NCBI RefSeq assembly: GCF_025837095.1
Contig: NZ_CP107551.1
Span: 4,024,668 to 4,088,667 of the forward strand
DNA length: 64,000 nt
Direction: 5' to 3'
DNA from: Rhodococcus sp. Z13
GTDB taxonomy: Bacteria; Actinomycetota; Actinomycetes; Mycobacteriales; Mycobacteriaceae
Both the position numbers and the translations under genes were made by a program. The stretch's first letter is position 1, and each line of letters starts with the position of its first letter. The notes beneath the pieces were generated by a model that made no database searches, was not told where the DNA came from, and was given only the letters and a program-made list of their open reading frames with translations. Below, one piece after another: positions 48,837-57,433 of this stretch.

Positions 48837-49021
48837 GGGTCTTCGTCGACGACGACACCTGCCGCGGTCACGGCGCGTGCCTCGCCGGGTGCCCGGAGGT
48901 CTTCGACCTGAGCGACGACGGGTACGCCGTGACGCTCGTATCGGAGATACCGCCCGAACACGAGGAGGCCGCCCGGCAGGCCGCGGCCGCATGTCCCGAA
49001 AGGGCCATCCGGCTCGGCTGA
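48833..49021 (+). CDS. P450-associated small ferredoxin
   Basis: 62 residues from the GTG at 48833 (GTGA overlap with the P450). Cysteines: Cys10, Cys16, Cys20 and Cys54, in DDDTCRGHGACLAGCPEVF and AAAACPERAI. The typical [3Fe-4S] P450 ferredoxin has C-x5-C-x3-A-P and one C-terminal Cys; here the alanine is a cysteine, so four cysteines are available and His13 lies at the position of the missing ligand. The cluster could therefore be [3Fe-4S] or [4Fe-4S]. It delivers electrons to the adjacent P450. Confidence 0.88.
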   Translation: MRVFVDDDTCRGHGACLAGCPEVFDLSDDGYAVTLVSEIPPEHEEAARQAAAACPERAIRLG

Positions 49022-49097
49022 TTCACCGCCCGGTGCCGGTCGGCCGACCGCTGGATCTCCCCTCCGGGGCCGGCCGGGATCTGCACGCTCGCCACGG

Positions 49098-50069
49098 TCA
49101 CTCCTGTTCGTCGGGACGGCGCACGGCGGGGATCGAGCCGAACCGTCCGGCCCGGTAGTCCTCCATCGCCTCGATGATCTCGGCCCGGGTGTTCATGACG
49201 AACGGGCCGGCCATGACGACGCGTTCGCGGATGGGCCGGCCACCGAGGACGAACACCTCGAGCGCGTCGGTGCGCGAATCCTGCTTCGGCGCAGCGGAGA
49301 TCGTCAGGCTGTCGCCGCGGCCGAAGACCGTGGTCTGTCCGGTCCGGATCGGGCGGTGCTCGGCGCCGACGGTCCCGTCGCCGGCCAGCACGTACGCCAG
49401 GGCGTTGAACTCGGGGTTCCAGGGTAGGGTGACGCTCGCACCCGGCGCCACGGTGGCGTGCAGCAGCGTGATGGGCGTGTAGGTCGAGCCCGGGCCGCGG
49501 TGCCCGTCGAGTTCCCCGGCGATCACCCGGATCAGCGCACCGCCGTCTGCCGAGGACAACAGGGCGACCTCACCGCCGCCGATGTCCTGGTAGCGCGGGG
49601 CGACGAACTTCTCGGCCTTGGGCAGGTTCACCCACAGCTGCACACCGTGGAACAATCCGCCGCTGACCACCAGGTGCTCCGGGGGTGCCTCGATGTGCAG
49701 GATGCCGCTGCCGGCGGTCATCCACTGGGTGTCGCCGCCGCCGATCGTGCCGCCGCCGCCGTGGGAGTCGCGGTGCTGCATGATCCCGTCGATCATGTAG
49801 GTGACGGTCTCGAAGCCGCGGTGCGGATGCCAGGGTGTTCCCTTGGGTTCGCCGGGGGCGTAGTTCACCTCGCCCATCTGGTCCATGTGGACGAAGGGAT
49901 CGAGGTACTTCGTCTCGATGCCCGCGAAGGCACGGCGGACGGGGAAGCCCTCGCCCTCGAATCCGCGCGGGGCGGTGGTCACGGACAGCACCGGACGCGA
50001 GACCGATCCGGGTGCGGGTGCTTCGATGCGGGGCAGGGCGAGGACGTCGTCGACGGTCACGGCGGGCAT
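49098..50069 (-). CDS. Pirin family bicupin protein
   Basis: 323 residues from the ATG at 50069, after GAGGGG. Pirin motifs: VRRAFAGIETKYLDPFVHMDQMG, TPWHPHRGFETVTYMIDGIMQHRDSHGG with metal His residues, MTAGSGILHIEAPPE, and FHGVQLWVNLPKAEK. The N-terminal cupin keeps the metal-binding HPHRGFE; the C-terminal one has GHRGPGSTYTPITLL. Bacterial pirins are quercetin dioxygenases or stress/metabolic regulators. The upstream TTGAAACATCAA palindrome (50094-50105) may be an operator. It converges with the P450 ferredoxin operon. Confidence 0.9.
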   Translation of the reverse strand: MPAVTVDDVLALPRIEAPAPGSVSRPVLSVTTAPRGFEGEGFPVRRAFAGIETKYLDPFVHMDQMGEVNYAPGEPKGTPWHPHRGFETVTYMIDGIMQHRDSHGGGGTIGGGDTQWMTAGSGILHIEAPPEHLVVSGGLFHGVQLWVNLPKAEKFVAPRYQDIGGGEVALLSSADGGALIRVIAGELDGHRGPGSTYTPITLLHATVAPGASVTLPWNPEFNALAYVLAGDGTVGAEHRPIRTGQTTVFGRGDSLTISAAPKQDSRTDALEVFVLGGRPIRERVVMAGPFVMNTRAEIIEAMEDYRAGRFGSIPAVRRPDEQE

Positions 50070-50165
50070 GAGGACCCCTCTCGGTCGTGTAATTGATGTT
50101 TCAACTACTTCACCGTACGTCAACAGGGTCCCGTCACGATTTGTTCCCCCGTCTTCCGTCCCCGC

Positions 50166-50465
50166 TCAGGACCGGTGCAGGATGCGGCGCACCCGCCGCA
50201 GCGGTGTCCGCTCCTCCTCGGTGAGGCCGCCCCACACCCCGTGGCGTTCGCCGGACTCGACCGCGTACTGCAGGCACTTCTCCCGTACCGGGCAGCGGGC
50301 GCAGACCTTCTTGGCCGAGGCCGTCCGCTCTTCACGGGCCGCGCCGCGCTCGTTGTCCGGATGGAAGAACAACGAGGCGTCGGCGTCGCGGCAGGCCGCA
50401 TCCAGCTGCCAGTCCCACTGCTCGGTGACCGGTGGCGGCAGGTAGAGCAGTTTCAACGCCGGCAC
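50166..50465 (-). CDS. WhiB family transcriptional regulator (WhiB3-like)
   Basis: 99 residues from the GTG at 50465. Cluster cysteines: Cys25 in WDWQLDAACRDADASLFFHPD, then KKVCARCPVREKC with Cys55, Cys58 and Cys64; GVWGG at 76-80. WNWQL...SSMFFHPDGERG is the hallmark of WhiB3, and this protein carries the near-equivalent WDWQL...ASLFFHPDNERG. Its ribosome site GGGAGA lies inside the end of pgi and only three bases separate the pgi stop from the GTG, so it belongs to the fgd-pgi unit. WhiB3 proteins sense redox state and control lipid metabolism, which fits coupling to reduced F420. Confidence 0.88.
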   Translation of the reverse strand: MPALKLLYLPPPVTEQWDWQLDAACRDADASLFFHPDNERGAAREERTASAKKVCARCPVREKCLQYAVESGERHGVWGGLTEEERTPLRRVRRILHRS

Positions 50466-50468
50466 GCT

Positions 50469-52115
50469 CTATCTCCCGTCGCGCAGTGTGCGGTAGGTGG
50501 TGATCAGCCGGTCGGTGGACGCATCCCCGGTATCCGGGGTGGCGTCCCCGGCCAGGACCGCCTGCAGGGCGGTGGCCTGGGCCTTGCCGAGCTCGACCCC
50601 CCACTGATCGAACGAATCGATCCCCCACACCACCCCCTGGACAAAGGTCTGGTGTTCGTAGAAGGCGATGATCTGCCCGAGCACCGACGGGGTCAGCTCC
50701 GGCGCCAGGATCGTCGTCGACGGTCGATCCCCGGGCATCACCTTGTGCGCCACCAACTCCTCGGCGGTACCGTCGCCGCGCACCTCACCGGCGTCCCGCC
50801 CGAACGCCAACACTTTGGCCTGGGCGAACATGTTCGCCAGCAGCAACTGCTGCATCGTCACGTCCCCGTCGCGGGCGGGCAGATCCTGCCCCTCGCCGGC
50901 GCGGGCGAAACCGAGGAAATCGACCGGCACCACCTCGGTGCCCTGATGCAGCAACTGGAAGAAGGCGTGCTGACCGTTCGTGCCCGGCTCACCCCAGAAC
51001 ACCTCCCCGGTCGGGCACGAGACCGCGGTGCCGTCGGCCCGCACGGACTTGCCGTTCGATTCCATGGTCAGCTGCTGCAGATAGGCCGGCAACCGGCCCA
51101 GATCCTGACTGTAGGGCACCACCGCGCGGGAGCGGTACCCGAGCAGGCTCGCGTTCCACACCCCGATCAGCCCGGCGAGCAGCGGCGCATTGCGGTCCGG
51201 CTCGGCGGTGGCGAAGTGGGTGTCGATGGCGTGCATGCCGGCGAGGAACTGCCCGAACCGCTCGCGGCCGATCGCGCACATCACCGACAGGCCGATCGCC
51301 GACCCCACCGAATAACGCCCGCCGACCCAGTCCCAGAACTCGAACATGTGCGCCGGGTCGATCCCGAACGCGCGGACGCGGTCGGTGTCGGTGGACACCG
51401 CCACGAAATGCGCGGCGACGGCGTCCTCGCCCAGGGCGTCGACGAGCCAGCGGCGCGCCGCGGTCGCGTTCGACAGGGTCTCGAGGGTGGAGAAGGTTTT
51501 CGAGGCGACGACGAACACGGTGGTGGCCGGGTCCAGATCCGCCAGCGCCGCGGTCAGATCCGCCGGGTCGACGTTGGAGACGAACCGCACCTGGGGGCCG
51601 TCGCAGAAACGGCGCAGGGCGCGGGTGGCCATCGCCGGTCCCAGATCCGAGCCGCCGATACCGATGTTGACCACCGTGGTGATCTTCTCGCCGGTGGCGC
51701 CGCGCCACGCACCGGAGCGGACCCGGTCGGTGAACTCACCCATCCGGTCGAGCACGGCGTGGACCTGCGCGACCACCTCCACCCCGTCGACCACCAGCTC
51801 GGAGTCACGCGGCAGCCGCAGGGCGGTGTGCAGCACCGCCCGGTCCTCGGTGACGTTGATGTGCTCACCCGAGAGCATCGCCGCCCGCGCCCGCGCCACA
51901 CCCGTCTGCTCGGCCAGGTCGAGCAATGCCCGCATCACCGCCGAATCGACGCGCTGCTTGCTGAGGTCGACCACCAGATCACCGGCGGCAACGGTCAATT
52001 CGTCCACCCGGTTCGGCTCCGAATCGAACAGCTCGCGCAGCGAGATCGAGTCGAACCGATCCCGTTGTTCCTGCAGGGACTTCCAGGCCGGGGTGGTGGT
52101 CACGTCCGAATTCAT
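50469..52115 (-). CDS. pgi: Glucose-6-phosphate isomerase
   Basis: 548 residues. Signatures: [37 protein letters not shown] (phosphate loop), [35 protein letters not shown] (signature with Glu and Lys/His region), and the C-terminal [11 protein letters not shown]. It interconverts glucose-6-phosphate and fructose-6-phosphate. It follows fgd by 20 bases in transcription order, so both enzymes of glucose-6-phosphate use share an mRNA, and whiB is attached to its 3' end. The ATG at 52115 or the GTG at 52118 can serve as start. Confidence 0.95.
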   Translation of the reverse strand: MNSDVTTTPAWKSLQEQRDRFDSISLRELFDSEPNRVDELTVAAGDLVVDLSKQRVDSAVMRALLDLAEQTGVARARAAMLSGEHINVTEDRAVLHTALRLPRDSELVVDGVEVVAQVHAVLDRMGEFTDRVRSGAWRGATGEKITTVVNIGIGGSDLGPAMATRALRRFCDGPQVRFVSNVDPADLTAALADLDPATTVFVVASKTFSTLETLSNATAARRWLVDALGEDAVAAHFVAVSTDTDRVRAFGIDPAHMFEFWDWVGGRYSVGSAIGLSVMCAIGRERFGQFLAGMHAIDTHFATAEPDRNAPLLAGLIGVWNASLLGYRSRAVVPYSQDLGRLPAYLQQLTMESNGKSVRADGTAVSCPTGEVFWGEPGTNGQHAFFQLLHQGTEVVPVDFLGFARAGEGQDLPARDGDVTMQQLLLANMFAQAKVLAFGRDAGEVRGDGTAEELVAHKVMPGDRPSTTILAPELTPSVLGQIIAFYEHQTFVQGVVWGIDSFDQWGVELGKAQATALQAVLAGDATPDTGDASTDRLITTYRTLRDGR

Positions 52116-52135
52116 CACGCTTCGTTCACCTTTCC

Positions 52136-53140
52136 TCAGGCGAGGGCGCGCAGGCGCGGCGCGAGGTCGCGTTCGAACAACTCCAGGAACCGCCGCTGAT
52201 CATGACCCGGCGCATGGAACACCAGATGATTCAACCCCGCATCCACATACGCCTTGACCTGCTCGACCGCCTCGTCCGGATCCGACGCCACGATCCACCG
52301 CTTGGCCACCTGCTCGATCGGCAACGCATCGGCCGCGGCCTCCATCTCGATCGGATCGTCGATCGAATGCTTCTGCTCCGGCGTCAACGACAACGGCGCC
52401 CAGAACCGCGTGTTCTCCAACGCCCGATCCGGATCGGTGTCGTACGAGATCTTGATCTCGATCATCTTGTCGATCTGCGCGACATCCCGCTCCGCCTTCG
52501 CCGCCCCCTCCGCCACCGCCGGCAGGAGTTTGTCGGTGTAGAGCTCCATGCCCTTGCCCGAGGTGCAGATGAACCCGTCACCCGCCCGTCCCGCATAGCG
52601 CGCCACCATCGGACCACCGGCGGCGATGTACACCGGGATACCGCCCTCGGGCACGTCGTAGATCGACGCGCCCTTCGTCGAGTAGAACTCCCCCTCGAAA
52701 TCCACCCGGTCCCCGCGCCACAGCTCGCGCATCAGCCGCACCGACTCCCGCAACCGCGCGAAGCGTTCCTTGAATTCCGGCCACTGGCCGGAATACCCGG
52801 TGGCGATCTCGTTCAGTGCCTCACCGGTGCCGACCCCGAGGAAGATCCTCCCCGGATACAGGCAGCCCATCGTCGCGAACGCCTGCGCGATCACCGCCGG
52901 GTTGTACCGGAACGTCGGCGTCAACACGCTCGTGCCGAGCTGCAACCGCTGCGTGCGCTCCCCCACTGCGGTCATCCACGCCAGTGAGAACGGGGCGTGC
53001 CCACCCTGGTGGCGCCACGGCTGGAAATGATCCGACACCGTCGCCGAATCCATCCCGTGCGCCTCGGCGAGCACGGCCAGCTCGACCAGCTCCCGCGGCC
53101 CGAACTGCTCCGCCGACGCCTTGTACCCCAACTTCAGCAT
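52136..53140 (-). CDS. fgd: F420-dependent glucose-6-phosphate dehydrogenase
   Basis: 334 residues, nearly colinear with mycobacterial Fgd1: [40 protein letters not shown] with active residues Asp37, His38 and Trp42, [15 protein letters not shown] with Glu107, and [17 protein letters not shown] with phosphate-binding basic residues. It oxidises glucose-6-phosphate to 6-phosphogluconolactone, reducing F420. This indicates an F420-producing organism. The ATG at 53140 has GGAGG upstream. It leads fgd-pgi-whiB and diverges from a DeoR regulator. Confidence 0.95.
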   Translation of the reverse strand: MLKLGYKASAEQFGPRELVELAVLAEAHGMDSATVSDHFQPWRHQGGHAPFSLAWMTAVGERTQRLQLGTSVLTPTFRYNPAVIAQAFATMGCLYPGRIFLGVGTGEALNEIATGYSGQWPEFKERFARLRESVRLMRELWRGDRVDFEGEFYSTKGASIYDVPEGGIPVYIAAGGPMVARYAGRAGDGFICTSGKGMELYTDKLLPAVAEGAAKAERDVAQIDKMIEIKISYDTDPDRALENTRFWAPLSLTPEQKHSIDDPIEMEAAADALPIEQVAKRWIVASDPDEAVEQVKAYVDAGLNHLVFHAPGHDQRRFLELFERDLAPRLRALA

Positions 53141-53212
53141 TACCGTGCAACCTCCGTGTGACGTCGTGCCCAGCAGAACCGATTACGCGAAAACGAGCAA
53201 ATACTGCACGAA

Positions 53213-53242
53213 ATCATGCACATCTCTTTCTTCGAGTGTCAA
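53213..53242 (-). promoter_or_regulatory. Predicted fgd promoter
   Basis: Minus-strand TTGACA (53237-53242), an 18-base spacer and CATGAT (53213-53218). A leader of about 65 bases follows. The leader start region carries CGAAA repeats (53187-53212: GCGAAAACGAG and TGCACGAAAT) that may be DeoR contacts. Confidence 0.45.
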
Positions 53243-53351
53243 CAACCGCGCACAGGTGTGTTCCGGGTGCGCTATGGTCGTGCACCGACACCGGATCACG
53301 GCGTCCGAGTACCCCGAATTCGAGAGCCCATCGAGAGCCCCAGGAGTAATC

Positions 53352-54119
53352 GTGTCTGCGACCGCCCGGCGACGTGAGATATTCCAGCGACTTCTCGCCG
53401 ACGGATACGTCGACGCGAAGACTCTCGCCGCAGACCTCGGGGTCGACGCGTCCACCATCCGACGCGACCTCGACGCCCTCGCGCGCGACGGCAAGGTCCA
53501 GCGCACCCACGGCGGCGCGAAACCCGTCGACGGCGCCGGCCACGAGATCCCCTACGCCCTGAAGAAGGATGTGCGCCGCGGCGAGAAGACCGCCATCGCC
53601 GAGGCGGCCGCCGCGATGGTCGCGGACGGCGACAGCGTGGTGCTCGACAGCGGCTCGACCACCTACGAGGTGGCCGTCGCGCTGCGGAACAAGGAGTCGC
53701 TGACGGTGCTCACCAATGACCTGCGGATCGCGAAGTACGTCGCGTCCTTCCCCGACGTGCGGCTGCTCGTCTCCGGCGGCGAACTGCTCGGCTCGGTCTA
53801 CACACTCATCGGTGAACACGCCGCGCAGTTCCTGTCGCACTACTCCGCCGACTGGGCGTTCCTCGGCGCCGACGCGGTCCACCCGACAGCCGGCATCACC
53901 AACACCAACACCCTCGAGGTGCCGGTCAAGCGCGCGATGATCGCCGCCGCGGCGCGCACCGTCGTCGTGGCGGACCACTCGAAGTTCGGGCAGCGCGCCC
54001 TCGCGCGGGTCGCCGCGCTCGACGAGGTGACGTCGATCGTCACCGACTCCGGTCTCGACGAGGACCAGCGCGCCCTCTACGGTGACCGTCTCGTCGTCGC
54101 CGAAACCGTTTCGCGGTAA
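53352..54119 (+). CDS. DeoR/GlpR family sugar regulator
   Basis: 255 residues from the GTG at 53352 with AGGAG six bases upstream. N-terminal HTH: RRREIFQRLLADGYVDAKTLAADLGVDASTIRRDLDALARDGKVQRTHGG. The C-terminal DeoRC sugar-phosphate isomerase-like domain has MVADGDSVVLDSGSTTYEVAVAL, LTVLTNDLRIAKYVAS, and GADAVHPTAGITNTNTLEVPVKRAMI. Ligands are phosphorylated sugars. Divergence from fgd-pgi suggests that it tunes the F420/glucose-6-phosphate operon according to a sugar phosphate. Confidence 0.9.
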   Translation: MSATARRREIFQRLLADGYVDAKTLAADLGVDASTIRRDLDALARDGKVQRTHGGAKPVDGAGHEIPYALKKDVRRGEKTAIAEAAAAMVADGDSVVLDSGSTTYEVAVALRNKESLTVLTNDLRIAKYVASFPDVRLLVSGGELLGSVYTLIGEHAAQFLSHYSADWAFLGADAVHPTAGITNTNTLEVPVKRAMIAAAARTVVVADHSKFGQRALARVAALDEVTSIVTDSGLDEDQRALYGDRLVVAETVSR

Positions 54120-54128
54120 CGGATTCCC

Positions 54129-54521
54129 CTACGAGACGGCGTCGATCCGGTCGCGCACCTCGTCCCAGGCGGGAGGCAGGGCACCGGCCGGGCAGGACCA
54201 CACCGCGAAGGTCGACGGCGCCAGAACGGTCCGCAGATCGACCTTCGCGCTGCGGTGCATCCCGCCGTGGTCGAATGCGCTCAGGGCGGTCCTGCTGGTC
54301 CACGCGGACACGATCCACACGGCAGGCCGGACGACGTCGACCCCGATCGTGTGCCCGGCGGCCCCAGGGGTCCGGGCCAGCACCGGTCGCATCCGCGCCG
54401 CCCACACCAGGACGGGGAGCAGACCGCGGCGCGAGCGCGGGCGCAACCGGCCCACCATCACCGTGTACGTCCCGTCGGCCGCATCGGGGGGAACGGTCCG
54501 GGTCCAGGGCACGCTGAGCAT
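54129..54521 (-). CDS. Hypothetical protein, possible CrtA-like/dimeric barrel fold
   Basis: 130 residues. No catalytic motif is identifiable. Segments VMVGRLRPRSRRGLLPVLVWAARMRPVLARTPGAAG, GVDVVRPAVWIVSAWTSRTALSAFDHGGMHR recall spheroidene monooxygenase-like or DUF3291-type alpha/beta barrel proteins, where alternating strands and helices with a W...S...AFD...H pattern occur. This is weak resemblance only. The gene converges with the DeoR gene and its upstream gap (54522-54574) contains a copy of the LuxR-type palindrome, so it may belong to that regulon. Confidence 0.6.
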   Translation of the reverse strand: MLSVPWTRTVPPDAADGTYTVMVGRLRPRSRRGLLPVLVWAARMRPVLARTPGAAGHTIGVDVVRPAVWIVSAWTSRTALSAFDHGGMHRSAKVDLRTVLAPSTFAVWSCPAGALPPAWDEVRDRIDAVS

Positions 54522-54555
54522 GAGGCGACGCTAGGACGCGGCGCGCGGCGTCGCA

Positions 54556-54571
54556 CCGGCGAAATCACCGG
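54556..54571. promoter_or_regulatory. Palindrome copy 1 (CCGGCGAAATCACCGG)
   Basis: Located 35-50 bases upstream of the 130-residue gene and just past the 3' end of the large LuxR regulator gene. Palindromic at all but three paired positions. It is followed on the minus strand by GACGCCGCGCGC, exactly as copy 2 is (at larger distance). Confidence 0.6.
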
Positions 54572-54574
54572 GTC

Positions 54575-57301
54575 TCACCCCAGGTCCATACCCACGAGCT
54601 CTCCACGGGAGCTGATGCCGGTCTTGGTGAAGACGTTGCGCAGGTGGAAGTCGATGGTCCGCGGGCTGAGGAACATCTGGGCGGCCACCTCGCGGTTCGG
54701 CAGTCCCTGCGCGACCAGCCGGGCGACCTGCCGTTCCTGCGGGGTCAGCTCCCCGGTCGCCCCGACGGCCCGTCGGCGTGCGGATTCACCGGAGGCCCGC
54801 AGTTCCGTGCGCGCTCGTTCCACCCACGGGGCGACCCCGAGATCCTCGAAGAGCCCGAGCGCGGCCCGCAACTGCGCGCGGGCATCGACGCGGCGGCGGG
54901 CACGACGCAACGCCACTCCGTAGGCGAGATGCGTCCGCGCCGCCTCGAACGGTCGTGCGGCGGCGGTGTGGTGGTCGAGCGCGGCCCGGAAGTGAGACTC
55001 GGCCGCAGCCCCGTCGGCGAGCAGCGCCCGGCCGTACTCCGCGACGGCGCGGGTCGCGGGTGAATCGACGACCTCGGCGACGGCGGTGAGCTCGGTCGTC
55101 CATCGCTCGGCGAGATCCGTCCTGCCGGCCTGCACCGCGGCGTCGACCCGGTCGTAGGCCACCAGCCGCGCGATCGTGCTGTGCGTGATGCGGTCGAAGT
55201 GACCGAGCGCCGGTGCGTTCCGTCCGGACACGAGATCGTGGACGCCGCACGCCGCACGCACGGTGTCGTGCAGCAGTTCCCCGAAGACACCGGCGCGTCC
55301 CTCGTCGAGGATCGGGTCGAGTTCCCGGAGGCGATCGTCGAGGACATCACCCTCGCCGCGCAGCGCGGCATCGAGGGCGAGCTGAGCGAGAGGCAGTGCC
55401 GTCAGGGCCCGCTGCCCGGTGCTGCGCGCGAGCTGCAGCGCCTCGGCCGCGTTCGCGGATGCGTACCGGAACCGGCCCGCGGACAGCTCCGCCAGAGCCA
55501 GACGGGGAAGGGCGAACAGGACGAGCCCGAGGGAGCCGCTGGTCCGGGCCCGGGTGAGCAACCGGTCGAAGGGCCGTCGGAACCCCTCGGCGTCGTCGAG
55601 GAAGGACGCGGCGATACCCGTGTTGGTGAGCAGGTCCGGCTCGTCCAGGTCGCGCCCGCTCTCCAGCGCCACTCGCAGAGGCGCCACCGCAGAGGCGACA
55701 TCGCCGCGCAGCAGATGGTGGAATCCGACGAGCAGACCCGACAGGCACCGTTCGCGCGGAGCGGGATCCTCCGTGCAGAAGGCGCGCGGATCGAGATCCG
55801 TGTGTCCGTGCTCCGGCGCGAAAGTCGATGCGGCGACCGCGATCATCGCGATCTCCCGGGCGCGGGCGGGATCGACGGCGGCCACCTCGCGTGCCGCCCG
55901 CGTCCAGAGCGCGACGGCGGCGGGCACGGATCCGACGTTGAACTCGACGCGGCCGCGCAACCGGTCCAGGTCCGCGACGAGGACGGGATCGGTGGTGAAC
56001 CTGCGACTCTCCTCCGCGAGCGTACGGGTCCGGTCCAGCCGGCCCGCGAGCCACGCGGCGGCGGCCGCCTCGTACAACCGGATCGCGCGGATCCCGGTGT
56101 CGGGGCTCAGTGCCGCAGCCTGCTCGAGCGCGGCGGAGGCAGCTTCGAAACCGCCTCGCCGGTGGGCCCGTTCGGCGGCCTGCTCGAGTTCGGCGGCGAC
56201 GCTCTCGTCGGGTTCGTCCACGCCGGTGGCGAGATGCCAGGCCCGCCGGTCCGGATCGTCGAAGCGCAGGGCCGCGGCGAGCGCCGCGTGCACCCGCCGG
56301 CGTTCACCGGTCGTCGCACCCCGGTAGAGCGCCGAGCGTACGAGGGGATGCTGCAGTTCGACCACGCCACCGTCGATCCGGATCAGACCCGACCGTTCCG
56401 CCTCGGTGAAGGCCGCATCGACCGTATCGGTGTCGGTGACACCGACTTCGGTGAGCGCCGCTCGGATCACCGGGATACGCGCCGAGTCGTCGGCCGCGAC
56501 CACCAGCAGCAACGTCCGCGCCGGTGTGCTCAGGTGACGGCTGCGGTCGAGGAACACCCGGTGCAGCTCGTCGGTGAGCGGCAGATAACGGGGCAGCGGT
56601 TCCGCACCGGCCAGTTGCCGCGCCGACAGCGCCCGCGGCAGTTCGACGAGGGCCAGCGGGTTGCCGCCCGTCTGCGCCAGTAGTCCGGTGCGCACCGAGT
56701 CGGCGACGTCGGCATCGGTGCGGGCCCGCAGCAGAGCGGTGGCGGCGTCGGCGTCCAGCCCACCGAGGACCAGTTCGGGCAGGTCGTCACTCTCGAAACG
56801 ACGGACGTCACCGTCCCGCGCCGCGAAGAGCAGCGCGACGCGTTCGGGTCCGAGACGCCGCGCCACGAACAGCAGGGCGGCAGCGGAGGCGTCGTCGAGC
56901 CAGTGTGCGTCGTCGACGACACACAGCACCGGAGCCTGCTCGGCGACCTCCGCGAGCAGATTGAGGGTGGCCAGGAAGACGAGGAAACGGTCCCCACCGC
57001 CGGTCTGCTCACCGAACGCGGCACGCAACGCCTCCTGCTGCGGCGCCGGAAGACGGACCAGTGACGCCGTCACCGGGCGCAGCAGCCTGTGCAGGGCGGC
57101 GAACGCGAGCGGTGATTCCGACTCGATCCCGCGAGTGGCCAGGACCCGGGTGCCTTCCTGCCGGGCGACGGTGTCCTGTAACAGGGCCGACTTGCCGACC
57201 CCGGGCAGACCCCGCACCACCAGGGCACCACCGCGACCTGCCCACGCCTCGTCGACGAGCGTGTCGATCCGCGCGCGCTCGTGTTCCCGTCCGTACAGCA
57301 C
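54575..57301 (-). CDS. Large ATP-binding LuxR family regulator (LAL/MalT-like STAND ATPase)
   Basis: About 908 residues from the GTG at 57301 (VLYGREHERARI); an in-frame GTG at 57370 would add 23 residues but overlaps the palindrome at 57358-57373. N-terminal AAA ATPase: Walker A RGLPGVGKSALL (residues 31-38 for the loop), Walker B APVLCVVDDAHWLDDAS. A long helical tetratricopeptide-like region follows. The C-terminal HTH is LTPQERQVARLVAQGLPNREVAAQMFLSPRTIDFHLRNVF. Such STAND regulators oligomerise on ligand and ATP binding and activate target genes. It diverges from an ABC transporter pair. The two palindromes suggest self-regulation and control of the transporter and the small gene. Confidence 0.87.
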   Translation of the reverse strand: MLYGREHERARIDTLVDEAWAGRGGALVVRGLPGVGKSALLQDTVARQEGTRVLATRGIESESPLAFAALHRLLRPVTASLVRLPAPQQEALRAAFGEQTGGGDRFLVFLATLNLLAEVAEQAPVLCVVDDAHWLDDASAAALLFVARRLGPERVALLFAARDGDVRRFESDDLPELVLGGLDADAATALLRARTDADVADSVRTGLLAQTGGNPLALVELPRALSARQLAGAEPLPRYLPLTDELHRVFLDRSRHLSTPARTLLLVVAADDSARIPVIRAALTEVGVTDTDTVDAAFTEAERSGLIRIDGGVVELQHPLVRSALYRGATTGERRRVHAALAAALRFDDPDRRAWHLATGVDEPDESVAAELEQAAERAHRRGGFEAASAALEQAAALSPDTGIRAIRLYEAAAAAWLAGRLDRTRTLAEESRRFTTDPVLVADLDRLRGRVEFNVGSVPAAVALWTRAAREVAAVDPARAREIAMIAVAASTFAPEHGHTDLDPRAFCTEDPAPRERCLSGLLVGFHHLLRGDVASAVAPLRVALESGRDLDEPDLLTNTGIAASFLDDAEGFRRPFDRLLTRARTSGSLGLVLFALPRLALAELSAGRFRYASANAAEALQLARSTGQRALTALPLAQLALDAALRGEGDVLDDRLRELDPILDEGRAGVFGELLHDTVRAACGVHDLVSGRNAPALGHFDRITHSTIARLVAYDRVDAAVQAGRTDLAERWTTELTAVAEVVDSPATRAVAEYGRALLADGAAAESHFRAALDHHTAAARPFEAARTHLAYGVALRRARRRVDARAQLRAALGLFEDLGVAPWVERARTELRASGESARRRAVGATGELTPQERQVARLVAQGLPNREVAAQMFLSPRTIDFHLRNVFTKTGISSRGELVGMDLG

Positions 57302-57357
57302 CGGAACAGCGTAGAAGCGCGACCGGCGAGGCGCGCGGCGTCCCGGCCCGGCAGAAC

Positions 57358-57373
57358 CCGGCGAAATCACCGG
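57358..57373. promoter_or_regulatory. Palindrome copy 2 (CCGGCGAAATCACCGG)
   Basis: Identical 16 bases to copy 1, placed in the 132-base divergent gap between the LuxR-type regulator and the ABC transporter operon. GCGCGCGGCGTC lies nearby (57331-57342), as it does at copy 1. Well placed to control both directions. Confidence 0.65.
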
Positions 57374-57433
57374 TGCGATGCCGGTCGTGTCGCGGCGAGT
57401 CTGGAATCACCCATCCGACCAAGGAGAAACGCC

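Noticed and set aside
54539-57373. The two 16-bp repeats as att-like ends of an inserted regulator gene
   Set aside because: Each copy is palindromic and placed upstream of a gene start, which fits operators better; codon use of the gene does not differ from its neighbours.
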